Assembly (NCBI GenBank): GCA_009746045.1
Contig: RPFO01000084.1
Coordinates: forward strand, 1,232,176 to 1,296,175
Reading direction: 5' to 3'
DNA: 64,000 nt
DNA from: Mesostigma viride
Taxonomy: Eukaryota; Streptophyta; Mesostigmatophyceae; Mesostigmatales; Mesostigmataceae
The notes under the pieces were generated by a model. That model worked only from the letters and a program-made list of their open reading frames with translations, was not told where the DNA came from and ran no database searches. Positions 56,032 through 64,000 of this stretch are shown piece by piece. Position 1 is the first letter of the stretch, and every line of letters begins with the position of its first letter. Both the position numbers and the translations under genes were made by a program.

Positions 56032-56949
56032 GCACCGCAAGGTCTTACCTACTGCACATAGGACATGATGGTTCCGTGTCATAGACTGCATAGTGCAGAA
56101 TGCCACCTTCTTAGTGAGACATTGGCCTTTTCGGTTTGCAAGTATGAGGGGGGGGATAGTAGGTACTTTATGGCTGAAGAATAATAAGCGATGGGGCTGA
56201 CTTGTGGAGCTGACTGCATAACGAGAGGCCATTTAGCATTTAGGACATGCCCGTGACGCATTTATTAATTTAATCAGTAATGCAGGTTCCATTGGAGAGC
56301 CGCGGTGCATCAACCCTAGTGATGAAGGCGTATGCGGCTGAAACGGTGAAATATGTCATCACCCTCTGAAAAGAGAATCAAAATTATCTTTACCTCTTTA
56401 GATATCACGTCATTTGGATAACTCCAAGCTCTGCTAGGCTAAGATAGAAAATTTCTCAGCATGCATGAAGACAACCTTTGAAATGGTTGCTTGAGGAGGG
56501 GGGACATTCAGGCAAAGCAGCACACTCCGGCACTAGCTGATCTGGCGCGGCTCCTCGGGACGTCAAGCGAGCTCCCCAACCGGCTCTGGCGCCAGAATTT
56601 TGGCGACATAAAGCGCTCTGGTCAAAATGTTTGAAAGTGATGCCAATGTAAAGTTTCAGGAGTGCACTCTTCCCGCCGGTCTTGCGCCTGATTTTCGTAC
56701 GGAGGGGAGTGCACGCTGGCCAGTGAAATGGTGATGCGGTGATCGCGCTGTAGCTTAGTCCAGCGTTTGATTAATTCTTAGTGCATGCAGGAGTCAGCTT
56801 TGACCCTTCTAAACTAGGTACTTCACATGTGCGCTGCTTACTTTACTTACGCACACTGAGAACTGAGCAATATTCGCTATATCAAATGAATTCAATTCAA
56901 TTATAACATGGCTCCGACGAGCCACGAGGTAGCCATGGCTGACGGCGGA
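56032..56949. other. CCT3 3' UTR and intergenic spacer
   Basis: No gene seen. Two weak remnants of the LINE tail (ATTAATTTAATCAG with TCCATTGGAGAG near 56265-56310, and CAATTATAACATGGCTCC near 56898-56915) suggest old LINE 3' ends. Confidence 0.45.
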
Positions 56950-58440
56950 GCTCATATAACTTTCACGTTAGAGCACCGAATTCGGCTGTGAATATCACAA
57001 TCGCTTCGTCTTTCTAAGACGCACATGCTGATATAAATTTCCGAAGCTATTACGCAATATATGATGAGCAAACGCTCCTCGACGCAGCGCAGCCTGGCGG
57101 CTGCGCTCGGCCATGAAAATACGTCTGCAGCTCCGGCTGCAGCTTCGCCCTCAGGTCCGGCAGGCAGCGGTGACACTAGTCGCGCACTGGTGGTCGCCCC
57201 GCACCCTCCCCCGGGCTTAATGCCTCGCCATCGGCATCGCCTGACCCTAAACGCAGCCGCCCAGCCGACAAAACAGGAGGGTTTTCACGCCCCACAGAAC
57301 CGCGGCCCCAACCTTTCAAGGTCGACGATCACGACTGGACCAACATGTCCCCAGCAACTGCCCTGCATTGCCTCTTCTTCGGGGACTACGCCTCGCTTTA
57401 CGACCTGTGCCTCCATCTCCACGACATCAATCGCCTCATCACCCCGCACGGGAATTGGTTTTACCCCGACGCCCTGCTCGGGTGCGCCCGGCCCCAACTC
57501 CAGCACACCATTCTCAACTCCCTTCTCATGCGCTCTGACGGCGAGATCTGGGCTCCATCCATCTCCGCCCCCACACTCCGTTCCATCCTTACAGAAGCCT
57601 TCCAGCAGCACGTGACCCCCCTTGCTGCCGATGTAGCAGCACTGGGCGGCACGCTGGCTACGGAGCTTCCTCACCTTTCCACCACCGTCGCCTCCACCTC
57701 CACTGCCATTTCCACCTCCACTGCCGACATCACGGCCCAGCTCCTCGACCTCGACCAGCGCCTCCAAGCCACCGCCACCGCCCTTGAGAGCTTGCATGAC
57801 ACCGCAGGCCTCACCGCCCAGGCGGTGAAGGACATCGCTGCCCAGCCGGCATCTGCTGGCCCGGCCAGCGATGCTCCCTCCACCTGGGCGGAAGTCCTCA
57901 TCATACCACCTCCACGACCTCCACCATCGCGGCACAACTCAAGCAACAAGCCCTCGACCTTCGCGAGGAGGCCGACATCACCCAGCGCAGCCACAATGTC
58001 ATCGTCAAGCACCTCGACCAGCCGGTAGGTGAGACCTCGACGACTCTTCTCACGGCATTTAAGCGCGACATTCTTGCCCCCATGCAACTCACTGGTGAGC
58101 TTGCGGATGTCGGCTGTCCGCCTCCCCCGCGCGCGGGGTAAGGCTGGCCCGGCACCCGTGCTCCTCACCTGTTAATACATGGCGGACAAGCTGTCGTTCC
58201 TTAATTAAAGGCCGCAAGAAGCTCTCGGGGACTCGCTTCACGCTGGACGACGACTTGACCCTGGCCCAGCAACAGCGGCGACGCGAGCTATGGCCGACCT
58301 ACCTTCAGCTCCGGCAGAGCGCAGGGGGAAAGCCGGTATACTGGAGGGGGGCGGTCATCCACGTTGACCCGACAAGCCCTGGCAGGCACCTCCTGCCACC
58401 TCAGACTAGGAATATATACCAGTAGTGTAGATTAGTCAGG
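56950..58440 (+). mobile_element. LINE 5' end with ORF1 only (LINE-C)
   Basis: Begins with the family 5' UTR (hairpin CGTCTTTCTAAGACG, 57007-57021), then ORF1 from about 57061. ORF1 contains LHCLFFGDYASLYDLCLHLHDINRLI (57360-57440), a Ser/Thr-rich coiled-coil-like stretch with LDQRLQATATALESL, HNVIVKHLDQPVGETSTTLL (57990-58045) and the C-terminal RNA-binding module SGTRFTLDDDLTLAQQQRRRELW...KPVYWRGAVIHV (58220-58365). The frame changes at least twice. No endonuclease or RT follows: SINE-type repeats begin at about 58440. Retaining a 5' end without a 3' end is unusual for a LINE and points to deletion or to insertion of the repeats. Confidence 0.75.
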
Positions 58441-58489
58441 CTTAGCCTTGAATGTGGCCCACGCGCATGTGCGCCCATTATTAATGGCC

Positions 58490-58857
58490 CCCATGGATGA
58501 TGCCTTCAGAGTTTAGCCAAGCCATGCCTATAATGAGACCTCCCATGGATGTTGCATTAAGAAATAAGCCATGCTATGCCTATGCAGAGAGACGCTCTTT
58601 GTTGAGAAGCCCTTAAGCTCTTGTATAGCCATGATGATCTTCCCCCCGGCTATCTATGACAGGCTCCCCCTTAGCTGGGCATAGCTTGATAGATCATGGG
58701 GATGCAGGTGCCCTGGTGCACCCCGAGCAAGTGTCGTTTACATTCCCACCCTTGCAGGAAGTAGCTTAGAATGAATTCAAAGCCATATGCCCCTTCTCTG
58801 GGATATGTGCTACATATACTCCCAACGGAGTTATGTTCCTAAATTAATTAATGACTC
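58490..58857 (+). mobile_element. SINE copy S3
   Basis: Same order as S1: CCCATGGATGATGCC head, GTATAGCCATGATGATCTTCC, GGTGCAGG-like GATGCAGGTGCCCTGGTGCACC, AAAGCCATATGCCCCTTCTC, GGGATATGTGCTACATATACTCCC, the hairpin and an AATTAATT tail. A reversed LINE tail follows at 58857-58890. Confidence 0.8.
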
Positions 58858-58889
58858 CGTTGGGAGATCATGAGGCACGTATTCCCTTG

Positions 58890-59182
58890 CTTGCAAGCCC
58901 TGGCAGGCACCTCCTGCCACCCCAGCAACCTCAGTCTAGGGAATATATAACAGTCGTGTAGATTAGTCAGGCTTAGCCTAGCATGTGGCCGACGCGCATG
59001 TGCGCCCATAATGGTCTCCATGGGTGATGCCTCCAGAATTTAGCCTAGCCATGCCTACAATGGGATCCCCATGGATGTTGCATTAAGCATTTAGCCACGC
59101 TCTGCGTACATGCAGAGAGTCACTCTCTGTTGAGAAGCCATGCCCTAGCGCTTGTATAGCCATGATGTTCTTCCACCCCATG
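58890..59182 (+). repeat. Duplicated LINE-C end and truncated SINE (S4)
   Basis: 58893-59000 repeats 58369-58480 (AAGCCCTGGCAGGCACCTCC, GTGTAGATTAGTCAGGCTTAGCC, ACGCGCATGTGCGCCCAT), and 59018-59182 is a SINE head ending near CTTCCACCCCATGG. The two blocks make a diverged tandem duplication of about 520 bases. Confidence 0.8.
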
Positions 59183-59189
59183 GTAACTA

Positions 59190-59480
59190 TCGGGCCTGTC
59201 CATGCCTCCAGAGCGCCGGCCGCGCTGAAGGTAGTTCATGCGCATGATGCTGCACAGGCTCCGCGCTGCACGCTGGACCCACACTCTGGTGAGTCTCATA
59301 TGGGTTTCCATAGTGCATGGCCGTAATGCTGTCATGGCTGTGCTTGTCGCTCGCCGGATGGTGGAGGAGGTGCGCCGCATTTGCCCTCAGATCAAAGCTG
59401 TTGACACGGTCCTCTGGGTCAGGCTCTTTGGGCCATCCTGGCCGACTGGCTGTATGAGGGTTCACAGGCAGTATACAGTC
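59190..59480 (+). pseudogene. LINE reverse transcriptase scrap
   Basis: Encodes pieces like LINE-E's RT: MRMMLHRLRAA, then HGRNAVMAVLVARRMVEEVRRI (59300-59380), VDTVLW and YEGSQAV. Short, frameshifted and without ends. Confidence 0.75.
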
Positions 59481-60429
59481 ATTCACGCGGGTTGGCTTAT
59501 AAGTTGCGTTCACGCCAGTTCATCATGGTTGCTGCATGGCGAACCCAACTTCAGCTGACCGGCCCCAAGCGGGAGCTGCCAAAATACATGGTAGATAGTA
59601 AACCTCGAAAGGTTGACTATCCCAAGTATGCTCCGGTCCAGGGAGAGGCATTCCTCGACCACTCAATCTTGTAATATAGGTCGTGCCCAACTTTGTGAGG
59701 GCTCCGGGCTTTCGCTTTAACGCTCTCCAGGTGCGCATCGAAGTGTTGACCATGGCGGGAGGTTTCTTTGAGGAACATGGGTTCACAACATTGATTTGAA
59801 CGTGGGCACAATCATGTTCATCCATCCGCAATACCTGGCCGCATTTATGTCGTACTGGCCCACCGGGACGTGGGTAGACCTCGCTCAAACGCGCACCAAC
59901 ATGAACGAATACCAGCTCGCATACAATGCGGATCACCTCGCTAACCCCGGGAAGATCCTCGAGGAAATTGGTGAGCAGGGTCGCCAGGTAAGTACTCCAC
60001 GAGTATCGCCAGTGGAAGGCGCGGTCGAGAGGGGTGGGCCCCAGCATTGGAGGAATGTGAGGGTCGCGACACCTCCTTATGGATGGATTGCAGCGGGATG
60101 ACGACATCGACATCCTATCGGCTATCAAGGAATTGTCCTTGTGTGGCAACGCCGGGGAGAATTGGCTTTACTAACCCGCTGGCGAACAGGGGTTGGGACA
60201 TAGTATCCCCTGATGGCCGATTTTGTACTATTGTTCTCAATAGCTGACTGAGAAACAGGTAGACTTCCTAGCCTGGGCAATTGTCGCTATTGTGTGTGTG
60301 TTGCTTGTTTTGCTTACAAGTGCTTCTTTTTTTTTCTTGTTTGTTTTGTTTGTGCTAATTGTCTTGTTGCGTGCGCCCCAAGCCTGGACGATATGCTATC
60401 TATCGTCCCCTGCATGGGGAAGGGAGGAG
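59481..60429 (+). other. Region before an R3-type LTR, nothing recognised
   Basis: By position it could be the interior of an R3-type LTR element (fossil), since a purine tract (GGGAAGGGAGGAG, 60417-60429) abuts the LTR. No domain is recognised. Open frames on both strands (for example 59796-60101 plus) are unsupported. Confidence 0.35.
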
Positions 60430-61100
60430 TGTTACGGCCCAGACCTTTGTATGGGCGTATAACAATGGCCAATGCCTTCAATAAATAAGTCGAAAGTCAT
60501 TTGTTATTCGTTTGGGACTTTCGGTAGCGAGGCTGGCTTTCATAGTCCGCCGGACTAAAGGACTCAATACGGGACTTATTTGGGAATTTCTCCTATTAAA
60601 GTTCGGGACTTGGTGTGTTTATTTGGTACTTTGTGTGTTTCGGACCAGTTAGTAAGGGCCTAGTCAGAAGTACGAGATCTTCTAGGGGCCGGCCCAGACA
60701 GAACCTGTTGTTGGGGCCCGACGGCAGTCTGGAGCCTAGCTTCTGGAAGATCGGCGCGCATGTCGGCGCGCCTGCACACCAACTTGCCAGCTTGGTAGCG
60801 CAGCTAGGTGAAATTGGTCTGAGGACGATGGACTCACTTTCTTTGGTTTGATGATTAATGAAACAGGTGTTGACGACTCTCTCAGACCAAGGGGCACTAT
60901 TCCGGATGTCATTTGCCTCATGACATGCCGTGTTATATAGCTAGACTAATTAATCATGCTATAAGGCCTAGCTGAGGATAAACCGCGGCTCAGTTAGTCA
61001 ATTTACTGCGATCTTTGCTTGCTATCGCGGTACGCGGATACGCGGCTATGCGGTCTTATACTACTACTAGATTAGATCTTTCGCACTGTCGATCGGATCG
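60430..61100 (+). repeat. R3-type LTR (fossil), 3' end unclear
   Basis: Starts TGTTACGGCCCAGACC after a polypurine tract and shares with the 17916-18908 LTR (reverse strand) GGGACTT blocks, TTCGGACCAGTTA, TCTTCTAGGGGCCGG, CATGTCGGCGC, AGGTGAAATTGGTC and TAGATCTTTCGC. The expected terminal CGTAACA is not seen, so the end is altered or cut. Confidence 0.65.
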
Positions 61101-61117
61101 GGATGTACACTAGGAAC

Positions 61118-61440
61118 TCAGCTGAGAATTGGTTGAGAATTTTTTAGAATTGCTGTTTTTTGGCTGAGAATATCTGAGAATTTCTGAGAATTTCTGAGAA
61201 TATGCTGAGAATTTCTGAGAATATCTGAGAATTGGCTGAGAATAGCTGAGAATTTCTGAGAATATGCTGAGAATAAGGGGTGAGAATTTTTTAGAATAAC
61301 GGGAATTGGGGATCGAGAATAGTGCACAGGCTGAGAATATTGAGAAATTAACTGAGAATATTGAGAAAACTGAGAATATTGAGAAAACTGAGAATATTGA
61401 GAAAACTGAGAATAACAAGGGACTGAGAATACTGAGAAAA
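61118..61440 (+). repeat. TGAGAAT heptamer array
   Basis: About 30 irregularly spaced copies of TGAGAAT in 320 bases, with spacers such as ATC, TTC, ATGC, TTGGC, ATTGAGAAAAC. It directly follows the LTR-like block. Confidence 0.9.
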
Positions 61441-61504
61441 TGCAAACCATAGACCTTATGCTAGCAGCGGCAATCTGCCAGCATAAGAATCAGCATTCTA
61501 TTAA

Positions 61505-61629
61505 CCGTGGAACTCCAAGGTAACCAGACTCTTTATTAAAACAATAAGTAGAGCACATCGGGAAGTGGCCCTCAACTGGCCATCCTTACCCATGGGAACA
61601 CTTTATGTCCAAAAAGGCTAGCCTTACCC
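61505..61629 (-). repeat. 125-bp direct repeat, copy 2
   Basis: From CCGTGGAACTCCAAGG to GGCTAGCCTTACCC, apparently identical to 62047-62171, offset 542 bases. Confidence 0.95.
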
Positions 61630-62046
61630 CCAAACAGGCAACACACAGGGAGGGCGGGTGGGAAAACAAAAGAGACCGCCATGAGCTAGGTGAGCAAGCT
61701 TTTATCGTGTTTCAAGGCCAACGGCTCTCTACCAACGGCCAGATCCGGCAACGGCCTCTAAACAGTTTTAGCCGTCAAGTTTTACTTCAGATATTGCTTG
61801 TTGCAAACCCGTCCGCAATCACAGATCTGTTAGGAGAACCTAGACGCAAAAATCCGTCGTCAAGGTACTCAGCACACCGTCAAGGTATGGGCCGCAACAA
61901 TTAGGCCATATCATCCGTAATACTCGTACACTAGAAGCCTAATCAACCTTATTACGATCACATCACCCAGCTCTATTTCACCTAGCATCAGCGGCTCCCC
62001 TTCCGTATCACTATAAAGAAACTATGTTCAGAGAACCCCGATTCTT

Positions 62047-62171
62047 CCGTGGAACTCCAAGGTAACCAGACTCTTTATTAAAACAATAAGTAGAGCACAT
62101 CGGGAAGTGGCCCTCAACTGGCCATCCTTACCCATGGGAACACTTTATGTCCAAAAAGGCTAGCCTTACCC
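62047..62171 (-). repeat. 125-bp direct repeat, copy 1
   Basis: Identical to 61505-61629 as far as I can read. The stop codon of the recombinase gene (62174-62172) touches it. Confidence 0.95.
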
Positions 62172-63137
62172 TTACATCCCTCCCTGGCGACCCAAGCCAG
62201 GGGCAAAACAAAAACCGGTGGACGCATAAGACAAGAATGAAGGGAACTTAAGAGGAAGGCAGAGAAAAGACGCTCCGCCAAATGCGGGGGGGCAGGCGGC
62301 GATAGCCCGAACCAGGGCGTCAGGAAGGGTGAGGGCCAAGCTCCGGTGCAATCCCACATAGTGGGCGACAGTTTTGCTGCTGCGCCAGCGACCCCGATGC
62401 TGAATATCAGCCATGCTGCGCTGCCGCAAAAAATCATAGGTAGCCCCCCCATGCCGCAGCCCGTGAATGGTAAACACCGTGTCGACCCCCAAAGCCTGCG
62501 TGGCCTGATGCCAAACCCGGCTGAACTGGGCATAATCGTAAGGGAACACCCGCTCCCAGGCCGCCTTGCCACGCATACAAGCCCGCAAGAGGGTCTCAGT
62601 CATGACATCCTCGACCACCACAGACTGCACCTCCCCCTTAGCCGTCTTAGCTGACATCAACAACAAGGCGCCCCGCTGCGAACCCCGCAACCGAACATCA
62701 GGCTGCAAGCGCACATGGCCGACCAACAGGTTGAGCGCCTCCGATACCCGCAGGTATTGTTGGAAAATAACGATGACCATCATAGCCGCACGAGGCTGCC
62801 GCTGGAGTACCATAGTACAAGCAAGCGCAAACGCAGCCTCCCATGGGATGGGGGGGGGGGCACGAGGGGGTGCCAACGTGCGCCAGCCAGCCAAAACACT
62901 TCGTGCCAAGGCCCAATCCCGCACCTCCCGGGGAAAGTACAAATTCAGGCCCATAAGCGCATTGACACACAACTGGCGGCTGTAACACCGTGAGTGCGCC
63001 CAAGCGACATACTCGCAATAGTATTCCTCAATCGTCAAGCCGCGCAACAAGCTGCCAGCCCGACCCCGCCGGCTCGCCCACCATGCAAAAAAGGACCTAA
63101 GGCCCCAATGGTAAACCATCAAAGTAGCCGGCTTCAC
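62172..63137 (-). CDS. Tyrosine recombinase
   Basis: 321 residues from ATG at 63137, an uninterrupted frame. It would cut and rejoin DNA through a Tyr-DNA intermediate. The N-terminal helical core-binding part has MVYHWGLRSFFAWWASRR. The catalytic part has the first Arg in FQQYLRVSEALNLL, a possible Lys in LLLMSAKTAKGEV, the HxxR box in FTIHGLRHGGATYDFLR, and GRWRSSKTVAHYVGLH with the Trp and nucleophile Tyr. The set R..HxxR..W..Y is complete. The HGRW-like box is close to DIRS-type recombinases; a Crypton-type origin or a captured host gene cannot be excluded. Confidence 0.85.
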   Translation of the reverse strand: MKPATLMVYHWGLRSFFAWWASRRGRAGSLLRGLTIEEYYCEYVAWAHSRCYSRQLCVNALMGLNLYFPREVRDWALARSVLAGWRTLAPPRAPPPIPWEAAFALACTMVLQRQPRAAMMVIVIFQQYLRVSEALNLLVGHVRLQPDVRLRGSQRGALLLMSAKTAKGEVQSVVVEDVMTETLLRACMRGKAAWERVFPYDYAQFSRVWHQATQALGVDTVFTIHGLRHGGATYDFLRQRSMADIQHRGRWRSSKTVAHYVGLHRSLALTLPDALVRAIAACPPAFGGASFLCLPLKFPSFLSYASTGFCFAPGLGRQGGM

Positions 63138-63825
63138 TCCTTGCCCTCAAGAAGGGTCAAGTAGCTAGCGCCAAGCCGAGGCCCGGGATTGGGATGAACA
63201 TGTCATATTATAGGTTTCAGCTCGCAGTCACATGGAAATAATTAATGATTGTGTGCCGGTACTTAGCCATTTTGTGGTTCGAGGCGTTCGGGTTAATGCG
63301 GCGCATTGGGACTTAGCCGTTTTGAGGTTCGGCTGAATTTTGGCTTGTGTGACCTACGACGATTTAAGTTACGCTGTGTGCGTTATGCCTCGTGAGTTAC
63401 GCCCTAGACTTTGGCTGTGCAGCACTGGTCCGGTACTGAGGTGCGGACTAGGATTCTGGGTACTGCCGGCTGGCGTGACAAGTGGCGAGATACTGGTGTG
63501 TGTCGATTGGTCGGTACTCGGCTGGTGTGTTGTAACGGAGATGTGTAACGGAGATGCGTTCCCAGGCTTGCGTCGGTGCCTAGCGCCGCAGGCTAGCCTA
63601 GCCGCCTGACAGACGATGATGATCCAAAAGCCAGCATTGTGTTGCGGCGGTCCAACGGTTGTTGCTGCTATGCTGGCAATGGCTATATGGTTGCGCTGGT
63701 AAATTAAGCTGGGGGCTTGGCTCTGAGTTTGTAACCTGATTACCGTAAATTATCATTTAATAAAAATTCGAACTCAATTTTAACATGTACTAGGTCGGGG
63801 TTAATTAATAAGGAAAAACGTAGCA
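63138..63825. other. Spacer, nothing recognised
   Basis: About 690 bases between the recombinase start and a partial plus-strand ORF. No gene is supported. GTAACGGAGATG repeats twice near 63533-63556. Confidence 0.5.
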
Positions 63826-64000
63826 ATGTCGGATCAAGAACAAGAAGAGACGGATTCGAGAAAGCGTACTGGGTGGAAGGATTTAAGAAATGAGAAGAAT
63901 TTGATAGAGCTGTGCAAAACACGAGTCGGGACAATTCCTCTTGATGCGGCAGTGACATTGGTAGAGGATTTCTGTGACAGGTTTGAGGCGTTTGTGGCGG
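63826..64000 (+). CDS. Partial ORF running off the window end
   Basis: ATG at 63826 in the context AGCAATGTCGG opens a frame of 58 codons to the end of the window. It starts MSDQEQEETDSRKR, acidic then basic, followed by a helical stretch (LRNEKNLIELCKTRVG and LDAAVTLVEDFCDRFEAF). The upstream DNA is A/T rich. I do not recognise it. It could be a host gene or the first ORF of another element. Confidence 0.4.
   Translation, partial: MSDQEQEETDSRKRTGWKDLRNEKNLIELCKTRVGTIPLDAAVTLVEDFCDRFEAFVA

Larger units (their letters stand above)
61505..63137 (-). mobile_element. Tyrosine-recombinase element end, DIRS/PAT-like (fossil)
   Basis: Minus-strand order: recombinase gene (63137-62172), 125-bp repeat (62171-62047), 417-base middle (62046-61630), the same 125-bp repeat again (61629-61505). 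This matches the 3' B1-A2-B2 part of the split direct repeats known in PAT/TOC3-type YR retrotransposons. The 5' end, gag and RT are not in the window, so the element is incomplete here or lost those parts. Confidence 0.6.

Noticed and set aside
57285-57935. 216-residue minus-strand open frame
   Set aside because: Antisense of LINE-C ORF1, which has the recognisable family motifs on the plus strand.
59523-60149. 208-residue minus-strand open frame
   Set aside because: No recognisable domain and it overlaps an equally open plus frame; left unannotated.

Overview
The window looks like a repeat-rich, intron-rich nuclear contig from a starch-making green alga; the exact lineage cannot be read from it. 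The evidence is a partial GT5 starch synthase, a complete 15-exon gene for the cytosolic chaperonin subunit CCT3 with GT-AG introns, and GC-rich coding DNA. I see no rRNA or tRNA gene and no bacterial operon structure.

Layout: (1) 1-2087 (+) is the 3' end of a starch synthase gene. (2) 3.1-40.3 kb is a nest of mobile elements. An APE-type LINE (LINE-A, minus, 4.5-8.75 kb and 31.5-32.6 kb) is split in its ORF1 by a young Copia-like LTR element (R1, 8755-31521) with two nearly identical 457-bp repeats. R1 is itself split by about 14 kb of other DNA: a gag fragment of a second LTR element (R2), a CACTA/tnp2 transposase, a long terminal repeat (R3) carrying a SINE, a 172-bp satellite, an unrecognised two-ORF module and a near-perfect 297-bp-arm palindrome. 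LINE-B (+) lies head to head with LINE-A and tail to tail with truncated LINE-E (-). (3) 41.85-43.33 kb (-) is a two-exon GFA-domain gene, divergent from (4) CCT3 (+, 44341-56031), whose later introns nearly all carry a private minisatellite. (5) 57-61 kb holds another LINE 5' end, SINE copies, a LINE RT scrap and an R3-type LTR. (6) 61.5-63.1 kb holds a tyrosine recombinase gene (-) with a DIRS/PAT-like repeat arrangement, and a partial ORF (+) runs off the end.

The host genes have no shared pathway: starch elongation, chaperonin assembly and a probable zinc-binding GFA enzyme. The repeats do work together. LINEs and SINEs share one 3' tail (a CTCC-CAAC-GGAG hairpin followed by AATT repeats), which suggests that LINE reverse transcriptase moves the SINEs. 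The most unusual host-gene signal is in CCT3: the end of exon 13 plus its 5' splice site is repeated as an in-frame 48-bp unit, so alternative donor choice could add multiples of 16 residues. Positions of element ends are approximate unless a repeat or target-site duplication fixes them.
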